The notes: a model not told the origin generated them from the letters alone. Counted from the first letter of the stretch, positions 1 to 8,982 are shown. The stretch is DNA of 64,000 bases from Streptomonospora wellingtoniae (GCF_031845375.1 NZ_JAVREK010000008.1:1-64000); one strand, 5' to 3'. Translations and numbers: made by a program.

Positions 1-71
1 CCGGTCGTTAAGCCTCTTTGCGCCGATGGTACTGCCTTCATGGTGGGGGTGGGAGAGTAGGTTGCTGCCGC
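1..71 (+). rRNA. rrf: 5S ribosomal RNA, 3' part
   Basis: The first ~70 bases read like the 3' half of an actinobacterial 5S rRNA: the loop containing CGCCGATGGTACTGC, then GGTGGGAGAGTAGG and a terminal GCTGCCGC. A strong intrinsic terminator follows 11 bases later. The 5' half is outside the window, so 16S-23S-5S probably lies upstream. The exact 3' end (about 70-72) is estimated. Confidence 0.9.
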
Positions 72-81
72 ATTTTTTGTT

Positions 82-117
82 GGGGGGTTCCGTTTCGTGC
101 GGAACCCCCCATTTTTT
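82..117 (+). terminator. Intrinsic terminator of the rRNA operon
   Basis: A perfect 11-bp stem (82-92 with 100-110, six G:C pairs at the base) with a 7-base loop is followed by A and six T (112-117). A classical U-tract terminator is rare in such G+C-rich DNA and fits the end of an rRNA operon. Confidence 0.93.
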
Positions 118-435
118 ATGCCCGGAAACAGCCTGGAGCGCCTTATGTCTCGGTGACGGGTCGGCCGGTTCTCGCCGCGCGGCTATCGCGGGGATTCGTG
201 CTAACGCTTCTCAACGGTTCTTGACAGCCCTCGGAAACGCTGTGCGACCGGTGCACGAGGAACGATCACCCGCCGTAGTCTTCGCGATCCCCGGTCGAAT
301 CGCCCTCGCCACCACGGGATTCCGATGGTGGTCGGAGTGATCGGTGCAGGTATCGTGTTGAACAGGTTCGGGCAAGTCCCCCGCCGTGCCGAACCTGCTC
401 ACGATACGAGATTGTGCTGAACCGATTCGCCCTGC
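118..435. other. Spacer between rRNA operon and PBP gene, with imperfect hairpin
   Basis: No convincing gene. A large two-part inverted repeat spans 351-406: TATCGTG (351-357) pairs with CACGATA (400-406), and CAGGTTCGG (363-371) pairs with CCGAACCTG (389-397). It lies just upstream of the PBP reading frame and could be an operator or structured leader. A second small palindrome, GTCCTA-CA-TAGGAC, is at 442-455. No clear -35/-10 pair could be assigned. Confidence 0.5.
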
Positions 436-3400
436 TTGAGCGTCCTACATAGGACTGCGGCGGGCGAATCGAGAGTGCCAGGGGGCCACCAACTGAGTGA
501 TAGCACTGACGGCGACGGCGACGTTACGCCGCGCCATGACGCTGAGACGCCTGATGATGGTCGCACTGCGGGGGACGCAGTGCGCTGGGGGAGTGGCTCC
601 GGTCGCGGTCCCGGCGAGAAGACCGACGATCGCGTGAACCGACCCGATGGTGCTGCAATGATGAACGAGCGTGACGACGACTCCAAGGGGAAGGCGCAGG
701 ACGAGGCCCGGCGGGATCCAGGACAGCCCGCCGCGGAGGCCCGCGGCAAGCAGACGGGGAAGGCGGGGTCCACGCCCTCCCCCGAGGCCGGTGCCGACGC
801 CCCCGAACCCGAGTCCGCGGACGGGCCGAATGCCGAAGAGGCCGCCCGAGGCGACGAGGGCACCCCCGCGACGGGCCGCGAGAGCGCCTTCAAGGACAGC
901 GGGAGCTTCTTCCGCGACCGGGTCGCCCGCACATTGGCGGACCAGGGCTTCAACCTGAGGGAGGACGGCACCTGGGGTCCCTCGGAGGCGTCCGCCGCCG
1001 GGGCCGAGGCGCAGGCCGAGGGTGCCGACGCGGCCCCCTCCGATGCCGCGCCCGCTGTCCCCGCGGAGAAGGCCGACGATGCCGACACCGCCGCCGCAGC
1101 CCCGACGTCCGCCGCCCGCTCGGGTGACGACGCGCCTGCTGCCTCCGCCGGCTCCGCCGCGCGCGATGAGCCCCCGAAGACCGAGGCCGCCCCCGCGGTC
1201 CCTGCAGCCGACGAGTCCTCTCCCCCGGCCGCCGAAGAGGCGACCGACGGGGCCGTGGCCTCCGCTCCGAAGGCGGAGTCCGCCCCGCGCACCGACCAGG
1301 GGTCGGCGCCGTCGGAGGAGTCCCCCGTGTCGCCCGCGTCCTCCGAGCCCGACGACGCAGCCCGTGCCGATTCGGCCGGTGCCGATGACGCGGTCCCGGG
1401 CGCCGACCGGACTGTCGAGCAGCCGCGCTCCTGGTTCACACCGCGCGTCGCGTCGCAAGGCCCTGCCGCGGGTGGCCCCGCGGCGGCTGCGGCGAGTGCG
1501 GACAGCGGGGAGGACGCCTCTGCGAGCGCGGGGCCGTCCGAGCCCTCATCCGAGACCGAGTCGACGCTCCCGCACCCTCCCGCGGCGCCGAGCGCTCCAC
1601 CGGCGGGCGGCACCGCCCCCGCCGGTCGACGCGAGGCTCCGTCTGACCCGCCCCCTACCGGGTCGGCCTCTGAATCCTCCGCAACCGGCGCGGACGAGGC
1701 CACGGCCGCCGACACCCCCGCGCATGCGCCCGCCGCCCCCGCCGACTCGAAGTCTCCTGCCTCGCCCGCTCCTCCGACGCCCGGGTCCTCCTCCGCCGCA
1801 GTGGACGAGGACGGCCCCCGCCTTCCGCGGTGGGGCGACGACACGGCCCGGGGCGGCGGCGCGGCCGCGCGGCCGCAGCAGTCCCCTTATACGACACCGG
1901 GCGGACCGGGAGCAGGAGACCGGCCCGCTACGTCCGGAGTCTCGTCCTCTGTCGGCGGCACGGCTGAGACACCCCCGCCGGAGCAGCCCGGGAAGCCGGC
2001 CGAGCGGTCGGCGCCGGACTCGGCGCCGACCACCGGAGCTGCTGCCTCCGGTCCCGGCCCCGGCGGGCGTGCCGGTGGCGCCGCGGGCTCCGCCGCGGCC
2101 GCGGCCGCCGCCGGTTCCGCCGCCGCGGCGGCAGAGGGTTCCGGGGGCGCCGCCGGCTCGGGAGCCGAACCCACCGGACCTTCCGGCTCCGGCAACGCCG
2201 CCTCCGGCCCGGGCTACGGTCCCGCCTCCGGCTCCGGCAACGCCGCCTCCGGCCCCGGCTACGGTCCCGCCTCCGGCTCCGCGAGCGGATCGGACTTCGC
2301 CGGCCCGCCCAGTGGCCACAGCCCTTCCGGTCCGTCCGGCCCCTCGGACCCCAGCCGCCCGCCGGGCCCCGGCGGGCCGACCCCGCCCGGCGGAACGGGC
2401 GGCGGCTCCAGGCCGAAGACGAGGAAGCCGCTGTGGTGGCGCATGACCCGCGCGTCGCTGATCGCCTTCGCCGCCTGCGCCGTCCTCGTTCTGGGCGGCT
2501 TCGGTGTCGCCTATGCGGTCATCCAGGTGCCCGACGTCGCCAAGGAAGCCGCGGTCAACCAGGGGTCGACGTTCTACTACGCCGACGGCGAGACGCAGTT
2601 CGCCGAGCGCGGCGTGGACCGCGAGCCCGTCGACTACAAGCAGATCCCCGACCAGGTCCAGGAGGCGGTCATCTCCGCCGAGGACCGCGGCTACTGGGAC
2701 TCCCCGGGCGTCTCCGTCACCGGTACCGTCCGCGCCGTGTGGTTCACCGTGACCGGTAAGCAGGTGCAGGGCGGCTCGACGATCACACAGCAGTTCGTCC
2801 GCAACTATTTCGAGGGGATCAGCCGGGAGCAGACCATCACCCGCAAGCTCAAGGAGATCATCATCGCCCTCAAGGTCGATCAGTCTCCCGACATGGACAA
2901 GCAGTGGGTGATGGAGCAGTACCTGAACACCATCTACTTCGGCCGCAACGCCTACGGCATCCAGTCGGCGGCCCAGGCCTACTACCACAAGGACGTCGGC
3001 GACCTCACCTCCTCGGAGTCGGCCTTCCTGGCCGCGGCGATCCAGCAGCCGTCCCTGTACGGCCAGGCCGACAGCAACACCACGCCGCAGATGGAGGAGC
3101 GCTGGCAGTACGTGGTCGACGGGATGGTCGAAGGCGGTGCCGTCTCCCAGGCCGAGGCCGACAAGATGGAGTTTCCCGCGCCCAAGGCCGAGCGCCCGGC
3201 CAACAGCGTCGACCTCAGCGGCTACAAGGGCTACATGCTCCAGCAGGCCATGAAGGAGCTCAAGGACCTCGGCTACAGCGAGGACAACATCAACCGCGGC
3301 GGATACAAGGTCGTGACGACCTTCGACCAGCAGACCATGGAGTTGGCGAAGAGCGCGGTCGAGGACACAGTCGACGTCGGCTCGCTGCCCGAGGGCGTCC

Positions 3401-4527
3401 AGGCCGGGCTTACCGCGGTGGAGCCCTCCACCGGCGAGGTGGTCGGCTTCTACGGCGGGCACGACTACATGGAGAACCAGTACGACAGCGCGTTCAACGG
3501 TTCGGCCCAGGCAGGCTCGGCGTTCAAGCCCTACGTGCTGGCGACCGCCCTGGAGCAGGGCTACAGCCTGAACAGCCAGGTGAACGGGAACTCCCCGATC
3601 CAGGTCGGGGGCAGCTCCATCAGCAACTACGACCACACCAGCCACGGGCCGACCTCGCTGATCGAGGCCACGCGGATGTCGCTGAACACCGGCTACGTGC
3701 AGCTCGCGCAGGAGGTCGGGCCGGAGAACGTCCGCCAGACCGCCAACGACGTGGGCATCCCCAAGAGCATGATCCAGGACGACCAGGCGGTGCCGGCCAT
3801 CGCCCTGGGCGTCTCCAACGTGCGGCCGGTGGACCAGGCGAGTGGGTTCGCGACGTTCGCCAACGGCGGCGAGCACGTCGAGACCCACGTTATCCGCGAG
3901 ATCGTCAACAAGGAGGGCGAGAACGAGCGGCCCGAGCCCGAGACCTCCCAAGCGATCAGCCAGGAGTCGGCCGCCAACGTCAGCTACGCCCTCCAGCAGG
4001 TCGTGCAGAGCGGTACCGGTACCTCCGCGGCGCTGCCGGACGGCCGCCCGGTGGCCGGTAAGACCGGGACGACCGACGGCAGCGTCGCCGCCTGGTTCGC
4101 CGGCTACACGCCGCAGCTGTCGGGCGCGGTCGGCGTCTACAACGGCAACAACCAGCCGTTCAGCGTCCCCGGGTGGGGTGCGCTGTCGGGCGGCACGCTG
4201 CCCGCCGCCATCTGGAACACCTTCATGACCCAGGCGATGGAGGGCAAGGAGGTCGAGCAGTTCCCGGAGCCGACCTTCGGCGGCGAGGTGCACGACCTCG
4301 CGCCCGACCCGCCGCCCTCGCCGGAGGAGACTGCGCCGGCCGAGCCGTCCACCCCGGCCACGCGGCCCGAGGAGCCGGCCGACCCGGGGACCGAGGCCCC
4401 CGAGGATCCGGAGGTACCCACGGGGTCGCCGCCCGAGACGGCGCCGGAGGAGCCCTCGACGCCGCCGTTCGACCCCGGACTGCCCGACGACTCCGGCGGC
4501 GAAGGGGAAGCGGCCGACGGGATGTAG
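436..4527 (+). CDS. Class A penicillin-binding protein (transglycosylase/transpeptidase) with very long disordered N-terminus
   Basis: Bifunctional peptidoglycan synthase acting at the outer face of the membrane. Numbered from 436, residues ~1-660 are Ala/Pro/Ser/Gly-rich and predicted disordered. A transmembrane helix follows at ~672-695. The GT51 glycosyltransferase domain has its catalytic Glu in AEDRGYW (E749). The transpeptidase has SAFK (Ser1028), SLN (1082) and KTGT (K1209), so both activities look intact. A Pro/Glu-rich extracellular tail of ~90 residues closes the protein. Family members usually have 700-900 residues; this one has up to 1,363. The start is uncertain: 436 is TTG, and GTG 475, GTG 634 or ATG 658 are possible. 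Third-position G+C is low before ~650, which favours a later start. No clear Shine-Dalgarno sequence is seen. Confidence 0.93.
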   Translation: MSVLHRTAAGESRVPGGHQLSDSTDGDGDVTPRHDAETPDDGRTAGDAVRWGSGSGRGPGEKTDDRVNRPDGAAMMNERDDDSKGKAQDEARRDPGQPAAEARGKQTGKAGSTPSPEAGADAPEPESADGPNAEEAARGDEGTPATGRESAFKDSGSFFRDRVARTLADQGFNLREDGTWGPSEASAAGAEAQAEGADAAPSDAAPAVPAEKADDADTAAAAPTSAARSGDDAPAASAGSAARDEPPKTEAAPAVPAADESSPPAAEEATDGAVASAPKAESAPRTDQGSAPSEESPVSPASSEPDDAARADSAGADDAVPGADRTVEQPRSWFTPRVASQGPAAGGPAAAAASADSGEDASASAGPSEPSSETESTLPHPPAAPSAPPAGGTAPAGRREAPSDPPPTGSASESSATGADEATAADTPAHAPAAPADSKSPASPAPPTPGSSSAAVDEDGPRLPRWGDDTARGGGAAARPQQSPYTTPGGPGAGDRPATSGVSSSVGGTAETPPPEQPGKPAERSAPDSAPTTGAAASGPGPGGRAGGAAGSAAAAAAAGSAAAAAEGSGGAAGSGAEPTGPSGSGNAASGPGYGPASGSGNAASGPGYGPASGSASGSDFAGPPSGHSPSGPSGPSDPSRPPGPGGPTPPGGTGGGSRPKTRKPLWWRMTRASLIAFAACAVLVLGGFGVAYAVIQVPDVAKEAAVNQGSTFYYADGETQFAERGVDREPVDYKQIPDQVQEAVISAEDRGYWDSPGVSVTGTVRAVWFTVTGKQVQGGSTITQQFVRNYFEGISREQTITRKLKEIIIALKVDQSPDMDKQWVMEQYLNTIYFGRNAYGIQSAAQAYYHKDVGDLTSSESAFLAAAIQQPSLYGQADSNTTPQMEERWQYVVDGMVEGGAVSQAEADKMEFPAPKAERPANSVDLSGYKGYMLQQAMKELKDLGYSEDNINRGGYKVVTTFDQQTMELAKSAVEDTVDVGSLPEGVQAGLTAVEPSTGEVVGFYGGHDYMENQYDSAFNGSAQAGSAFKPYVLATALEQGYSLNSQVNGNSPIQVGGSSISNYDHTSHGPTSLIEATRMSLNTGYVQLAQEVGPENVRQTANDVGIPKSMIQDDQAVPAIALGVSNVRPVDQASGFATFANGGEHVETHVIREIVNKEGENERPEPETSQAISQESAANVSYALQQVVQSGTGTSAALPDGRPVAGKTGTTDGSVAAWFAGYTPQLSGAVGVYNGNNQPFSVPGWGALSGGTLPAAIWNTFMTQAMEGKEVEQFPEPTFGGEVHDLAPDPPPSPEETAPAEPSTPATRPEEPADPGTEAPEDPEVPTGSPPETAPEEPSTPPFDPGLPDDSGGEGEAADGM
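2185..2274 (+). repeat. In-frame 45-bp tandem duplication in PBP N-terminus
   Basis: Two adjacent 45-bp units (2185-2229, 2230-2274) differ at one base and encode GSGNAASGPGYGPAS twice in the disordered cytoplasmic region. This is a recent slippage-type expansion. Confidence 0.9.
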
Positions 4528-4539
4528 CGAGTCCGCGCG

Positions 4540-4601
4540 GCGGTGCGCTTCCCCGGGTGCGGCCCGCACGTCGGGCCCCTCACCCGGGGGCGGCGCACCG
4601 C
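4540..4601. terminator. Bidirectional hairpin terminator between convergent genes
   Basis: Nested arms GCGGTGCGC (4540-4548) with GCGCACCGC (4593-4601), and CCCCGGGT (4551-4558) with ACCCGGGG (4582-4589). The hairpin fills the 81-bp gap between the PBP and P450 stop codons. There is no T-tract, as is common in actinomycetes. Confidence 0.75.
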
Positions 4602-4608
4602 CGCCGCC

Positions 4609-5820
4609 TCACAGCACCACCGGAAGCGACCTCAGGCGCCACGTTCCCGGGTCGGGAGCACGGTCGGGCCCGTCGCCGGCGGACGCGAGCGCGGGACGGC
4701 TCAGCAGCAGCGCCTCCAGCGCCGCCTGCGTCTGGACCCGCGCGAGGGACGCGCCGAGGCAGAAGTGCGGACCGTGACCGAAACCGAGGTGTTGGACACC
4801 GTCCCGCGGCCGGGTGACGTCGAGGGTGTCCGGCTCAGCGAAGGCGCGGGGGTCGCGATTGGCGGCGGCGATCGCAGCGGTGACCGGGTCTCCCGTGCTG
4901 ATGGCGACACCGCCGATCTCCACGTCTTCGCGGGCGAACCGCGGCATCGCCAGCAGCTGGTGCCCGCACCAGCGCATCAGCTCCTCGACCGCTCCCGGCA
5001 TCAGGCCCGGGTCGCCGCGCAGCGCCGCGAGCTGGTCGGGGTGGGCCAGGAGCTCCGAGACCGCGTTGGCGACGAGGTTGGTGGGCGTCTGCCCGGCCAG
5101 CACGATGTTCCAGACCAGGGAGACCATCTCGGTGTCGCTGAGGCGGTCGCCGTCCTCGGCTTGGGCGCGGACGAGGTCGGAGACGAGGTCGTCGCCGGGG
5201 TCTGCGCGGCGGGCGGCCACGGCGGCCTTCGCGCTGTCGATGATCGCGGGCACCGCCTCGGCGAACGACGTACCCGCTCCGGCCGCGACGACCCCTCCGT
5301 ACTCGCGCCAGCGGGGGCGGTCGGCGGCGGGGATGTCGACGAGCTCGCAGATCACCTCGATCGGGAGCGGGCCGGCAAAGTGCTCCACAAGGTCCACCGC
5401 ACCGCCTTCGGCGTGCTCGGGCAGCCGCTCCAGCAGGCCGGTGACCACGGCCTCGATTCGGGGCCGGAACGCGGTGGCGCGCCGCGGCGTGAACGCCGGG
5501 GCCACGAGGCGGCGCAGCCGCAGGTGTTCGGCGCCCTCCATCTCGCCCATGTTGCGCATGTAGGGGCGGTACTCCTCCGGTACGTCGGGGCGCATCGCGA
5601 AGGTGTCGGCGGTCAGCTCGAACCGCGGATCGTTGAGCACCGCGCGGGCGTCGCCGTGGCGCAGCACCGCCCACATCGGCGCCATCCCGGGTATCGCCAG
5701 CCGGGCCAGCGGCGCGTGCTCGCGCGCCGCGCCGTAGGCGGCGAAGGGGTCGGCGATCACGTCGGGGGAGGAGAGGTCGATCTCGCAGACGCCGTCGGCG
5801 TGCGCGGTGACACCGTTCAT
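4609..5820 (-). CDS. Cytochrome P450
   Basis: Soluble bacterial-type P450 monooxygenase of 403 residues. The ExxR motif is in EELMR. The heme-binding loop is FGHGPHFCLG with proximal ligand Cys354. The I-helix segment is AGQTPT (242-247), where most P450s have AG-x-D/E-T-T: the conserved acid is Thr245 and the conserved Thr is Pro246. The start ATG (5820) has GGAGAAG three bases upstream; an extension to 5886 has no such support. The gene is divergent from a TetR gene with a perfect palindrome between them, so repression by that regulator is likely. No ferredoxin or ferredoxin reductase gene is adjacent. The substrate cannot be inferred. Confidence 0.95.
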   Translation of the reverse strand: MNGVTAHADGVCEIDLSSPDVIADPFAAYGAAREHAPLARLAIPGMAPMWAVLRHGDARAVLNDPRFELTADTFAMRPDVPEEYRPYMRNMGEMEGAEHLRLRRLVAPAFTPRRATAFRPRIEAVVTGLLERLPEHAEGGAVDLVEHFAGPLPIEVICELVDIPAADRPRWREYGGVVAAGAGTSFAEAVPAIIDSAKAAVAARRADPGDDLVSDLVRAQAEDGDRLSDTEMVSLVWNIVLAGQTPTNLVANAVSELLAHPDQLAALRGDPGLMPGAVEELMRWCGHQLLAMPRFAREDVEIGGVAISTGDPVTAAIAAANRDPRAFAEPDTLDVTRPRDGVQHLGFGHGPHFCLGASLARVQTQAALEALLLSRPALASAGDGPDRAPDPGTWRLRSLPVVL

Positions 5821-5868
5821 CACTTCTCCGTTCGAGGGGCGGAAGCAGAAGGGGGCAGTGCGGCCGAT

Positions 5869-5891
5869 TTCAGATGATGGCATCATCTGAA
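5869..5891. promoter_or_regulatory. Palindromic operator between P450 and TetR genes
   Basis: Perfect 11-bp inverted repeat TTCAGATGATG-G-CATCATCTGAA in the 136-bp divergent spacer. The size and position are typical of a TetR operator controlling both promoters. Confidence 0.8.
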
Positions 5892-5956
5892 TGGTGAGCG
5901 TATCTTAATCCCGGTCACCGGGGACGCAAGCACCCCAAGCAGCGGAAGGAGCACGG

Positions 5957-7087
5957 TTGGCTCGCCTCACCAGGGCGGAGACGCAGCGGCGCAACCGGGC
6001 CCGGGTGCTGTCCGCCGCGCGCGCGGAGTTCGCCGAGCGCGGTTTCCACGAGGCCGGGATCGACGCCATCGCCGAGCGCGCCGAGTTGACCCGCGGTGCC
6101 GTCTACTCCAACTTCCCGGGCAAGCGCGCGCTCTATTTCGAGGTCCTCGCGGACCTGGCCGAGGACCCTGCGGCGGACGGCGCAGAGTCCGTCCGCACCG
6201 CAGGCGGGGCCCTGGGCGCACTCGCCCGCGCCTGGGTCGCCCGCCTGCCGCTGGCCACCGACGCCGACGACCCCGCTGCCCGGATCGGTGCCGGAACGGT
6301 CCCCGAGATCCTGGCCGACGAGCCGGCTCGGCGGGCCTACGCGCAGCTGGTGCGGTTCCAGGCCGTCCTGCTGGGATGCGGCCTGGAGCGGCTGAGGCCC
6401 CCGGCCGCCGCCGGCGAGCGGCGGGTGCGCATGGCAGAGACCGCGCTGACGACGCTGCACGGCGCGAGCCGGCTGGCCGCGGCGGCACCCGGATTCGGTG
6501 AGCCGTTCAACGTCGTCAGCGCCTGCGAACGCCTCGCGGCCCTGGATCTGGGCGACCGGTGGGACGGGCCTGCGATCGTCCCCGAGCCGCACGCGGCCGA
6601 CGAACCGTGGGCCCCTCCGGCCGCGTTCGACGCGCTGCGCCGGGAACCGGCGCCGCTCGCGGCGGACGGCGTCGTCGCGATCCTGGGGCTGCACCGGTTC
6701 TCCGCCGCCGAGGACGTGCTGCGCGCCGCGCCGGAAGGGGCCGAGGTGACCGCGGTCGCGGTGTCGGGCTCGCCCGCCGAGCTGGGACCGCTGGCCCGGA
6801 TGGCCGTGGCCGACATCCGGGCGCTGCTGCGCCGTGCCCTGCCGCCGGGGGCGTGGCCGCGGCTGCGCGTGGTCTGCGACGAGTCGGGGGACGTGGCGGC
6901 GGCCGCGGGAGTGGGCGAGCCCGGCGACGCGACCGAGACGGCGGTGCGGGTGGAGGCGGGGCGGATCACGGTCCGCGCCGAAGGGCTGGGCGCCGGGCAC
7001 GCGGCCGCGGGCCTGTCCCGCGGCCGTCCGCGTCGGAGGGAGCGGGATCCGGACCGGGAGTGGGACGGCCCCCCGTCGATCTTGTAG
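5957..7087 (+). CDS. TetR-family regulator with long C-terminal extension
   Basis: DNA-binding repressor. The N-terminal TetR helix-turn-helix covers residues ~10-60 (AIAERAELTRGAVYSNF). TetR proteins usually have 190-230 residues; this one has 376. Residues ~215-335 hold several beta/alpha-like hydrophobic segments, then a basic tail, with no domain I can name. The TTG start is chosen because GGAAGGA lies 6 bases upstream. The gene is divergent from the P450 gene, its likely target. The last codons and the TAG stop (7085-7087) lie inside the left arm of a dispersed palindromic repeat, so that insertion probably set the present C-terminus. Confidence 0.88.
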   Translation: MARLTRAETQRRNRARVLSAARAEFAERGFHEAGIDAIAERAELTRGAVYSNFPGKRALYFEVLADLAEDPAADGAESVRTAGGALGALARAWVARLPLATDADDPAARIGAGTVPEILADEPARRAYAQLVRFQAVLLGCGLERLRPPAAAGERRVRMAETALTTLHGASRLAAAAPGFGEPFNVVSACERLAALDLGDRWDGPAIVPEPHAADEPWAPPAAFDALRREPAPLAADGVVAILGLHRFSAAEDVLRAAPEGAEVTAVAVSGSPAELGPLARMAVADIRALLRRALPPGAWPRLRVVCDESGDVAAAAGVGEPGDATETAVRVEAGRITVRAEGLGAGHAAAGLSRGRPRRRERDPDREWDGPPSIL

Positions 7088-7137
7088 CCATCGTGAAGGA
7101 AAACGATTTCCGTTTGCGATGGCTACAAGATCGACGG
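7073..7137. repeat. Dispersed palindromic repeat, copy 1
   Basis: Perfect 21-bp arms (7073-7093 and 7117-7137) around a 23-base centre that contains a nested GGAAA-ACGA-TTTCC hairpin. The same element recurs at 12696 and 55664. It sits between the convergent TetR and toroid-protein genes and could act as a bidirectional terminator. Confidence 0.92.
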
Positions 7138-7168
7138 TGATGTGGCGGTCGCGGCCGCGGCGAAGCGG

Positions 7169-8266
7169 TCAGCCGACCAGAGCGGTGCAGCCGCAGGTGT
7201 CGGGGTCGGGGGCCTCCGGCGCCTCGACGCGGCCGGTGAAGACCTCGGCGCCGGGCGTCGTTGCGCTGATGGCGTCGGCGGCGAGGATGACCGCGGCCGC
7301 CGTCCAGGTGCTGCGCTCGACCGGCCAGCGCACGGATTCGGCGAACTGGTAGCCGGTCCAATAGGCGCCGTCGTCGGGGTCGCGCAGGTGCTGGATGTCG
7401 GCGAGGAGCCGCCGCGCGCGGTCGGTCTCGCCCAGCGCGGCCAGCGCCAGGGCAAGCTCCGCGGTCTCCGCCCCGGTGACCCAGGGCTGGTCGCTGACGC
7501 AGCGGATACCCAGCCCGGGCACCACGAAGGCCTCCCACTCCGAGTCCAGCCGCCGGTGCGCGGCCGCGCCGCGGACGGCGCCGCTGATGATCGGGTAGTA
7601 CCAGTCCATCGAGTAGCGGCTCCGGTCGGCGAAGACCGACTCGTGCTCGGCCATCAGGTGGCCCAGCCGTGCCGCCGCCAGCTCCCAGTGGGGCTGGGGG
7701 GCGCCCAGCCGCTCGCCGAGGGCGGCGCCGCAGCGCAGCGCGTGGTGGATGCTGGCACAGGCGGTCAGCAGCGCGTGGCCGCCGGGACTGCCGTCGGCGT
7801 CGCGCGCCCAGCGGATCTCACCGCGTTCGGTGCCCAGCCCCAGAGCGAAGTCGACGCCGGCGCGCACGGTCGGCCACAGGTCGGTGGCCGACCGCTCGTC
7901 GCCGGTGACCAGCAGGTGGTGCCAGACGCCGACGGCGGGGTAGGCGGCGTGGTTGGCCTCGCGCAGCGCGCTGGCGGGCTCGTTCTGCCGGAGCTTGGCC
8001 GGCCAGGATCCGTCGGGCAGCTGGACGCGGCCGAGCCACTCGTAGGCCCGCAGCGCCGCACCGGTGTGCCCGGAGGCCGCCAGTGCCATAGCGCATTCGA
8101 CGTGGTCCCACACGTCGGTGTGGCCGCCGGGGAACCAGGGGATGGCGCCGTCCGCGCTCTGGGTCCGCAGGAGGTAGCGCGCGGACAGGGCGGTGTCGGC
8201 GGCGGTGAGGACACCGGGCAGTTCGGGGACGGGGCGGGCGGGCTCGGAGGAGGTGCCGATGCTCAT
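7169..8266 (-). CDS. Alpha/alpha-toroid 'prenyltransferase/squalene-cyclase-like' protein
   Basis: A 365-residue protein built of repeating helical pairs (for example DGAIPWFPGGHTDVWDHVE, DGSWPAKLRQNEPAS). It resembles actinobacterial proteins annotated as prenyltransferase or terpene-cyclase/glycosidase-like toroids. The catalytic role is unknown; no DxDD cyclase motif is visible. It ends in a Cys-rich tail (DTCGCTALVG). The start ATG (8264-8266) overlaps the methyltransferase stop, so the genes are translationally coupled. It is the last gene of the minus-strand set GT4, methyltransferase, this gene. A role in making or modifying a glycosylated lipid or cell-envelope product is inferred from neighbours only. 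Confidence 0.75.
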   Translation of the reverse strand: MSIGTSSEPARPVPELPGVLTAADTALSARYLLRTQSADGAIPWFPGGHTDVWDHVECAMALAASGHTGAALRAYEWLGRVQLPDGSWPAKLRQNEPASALREANHAAYPAVGVWHHLLVTGDERSATDLWPTVRAGVDFALGLGTERGEIRWARDADGSPGGHALLTACASIHHALRCGAALGERLGAPQPHWELAAARLGHLMAEHESVFADRSRYSMDWYYPIISGAVRGAAAHRRLDSEWEAFVVPGLGIRCVSDQPWVTGAETAELALALAALGETDRARRLLADIQHLRDPDDGAYWTGYQFAESVRWPVERSTWTAAAVILAADAISATTPGAEVFTGRVEAPEAPDPDTCGCTALVG

Positions 8267-8982
8267 CCGTTCTTCTCCGCGCGGCCGCGGGGCGGCTTGC
8301 GCAGGTAGACGACGACGCTCTTGCCGATCAGGGGGTTGAGGAGGCGTTCGGCGGTGCGCGTGGTGCGGGGGGACTCCATCATGTCCCACACCAGCATGCG
8401 GTGGTAGGCGGAGGCCAGGGGGTGGTCCTCCTCGGACGTGCCCACGGCGCACTTGATCCACCAGTAGGGGGCGTGCAGTGCGTGCGCGTGGTGGTGCGGT
8501 CCGATGAGGAACCCGGCCGCCTTGAGCTTGGCCTCCAGCTCGGCGCGGGTGTAGATGCGGATGTGGCCCCCCTCGTTGGTGTGGTACTCCTCCGACAGCG
8601 CCCAGCACAGGCGCTCGGGCAGCCAACTGGGCACTGTGACGGCCGCGATCCCGCCGGGCCGCAGAACGCGGTACAGCTCGGCCATGGCGGCGGTGTCGTG
8701 CGGGATGTGCTCGAAGATCTCGGAGGCGATCACGCGGTCGAAGGAGTCGTCGTCGAAGGGCATGCCGAGGGCGTCGCCCTTGACCGCCTCGGCGGCGGCC
8801 CCGCCCTCGACAGGCACCTCGCCGGCGGCGCGCATGGCGTCGAACATGGCGTCGACCTCGGCCAGGTCGTTCTCATTGTGGTCGAAGGCGACGATGTCGG
8901 CGCCGCGGCGGTATACCTCGAAGGCGTGCCGGCCGCCGCCGCAGCCGAGGTCGAGGACGCGGTCGCCGGGCCCCACGGGCAA
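8263..8982 (-). CDS. Class I SAM-dependent methyltransferase
   Basis: Rossmann-fold methyltransferase (Methyltransf_11 type). The SAM-binding motif is VLDLGCGGGRHAFE near the N-terminus, followed by FDHN (motif II) and GDALGMPFDDDSFDRVIASEIFEH-type motifs. The substrate is unknown. The TTG start at 8982 leaves only five residues before motif I. A strong AAGGAG at 9013-9018 suggests translation really starts eight codons earlier, at CTG 9006, giving the more usual ITVDFSLLPVGPGD lead-in. The gene follows GT4 and overlaps the next gene by 4 bases. Confidence 0.9.
   Translation of the reverse strand: MPVGPGDRVLDLGCGGGRHAFEVYRRGADIVAFDHNENDLAEVDAMFDAMRAAGEVPVEGGAAAEAVKGDALGMPFDDDSFDRVIASEIFEHIPHDTAAMAELYRVLRPGGIAAVTVPSWLPERLCWALSEEYHTNEGGHIRIYTRAELEAKLKAAGFLIGPHHHAHALHAPYWWIKCAVGTSEEDHPLASAYHRMLVWDMMESPRTTRTAERLLNPLIGKSVVVYLRKPPRGRAEKNG

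Noticed and set aside
220..245. TTGACA at 220 as -35 of a PBP promoter
   Set aside because: No acceptable -10 hexamer at 16-19 bp spacing, and it is over 200 bp from any plausible start.
1546..4569. Long open frames antisense to the PBP gene, including one of about 1,000 codons
   Set aside because: Very high G+C leaves few stop codons in the antisense frames. The plus-strand protein has clear GT51 and transpeptidase motifs; the antisense products are Arg/Gly/Leu-rich with no domain.
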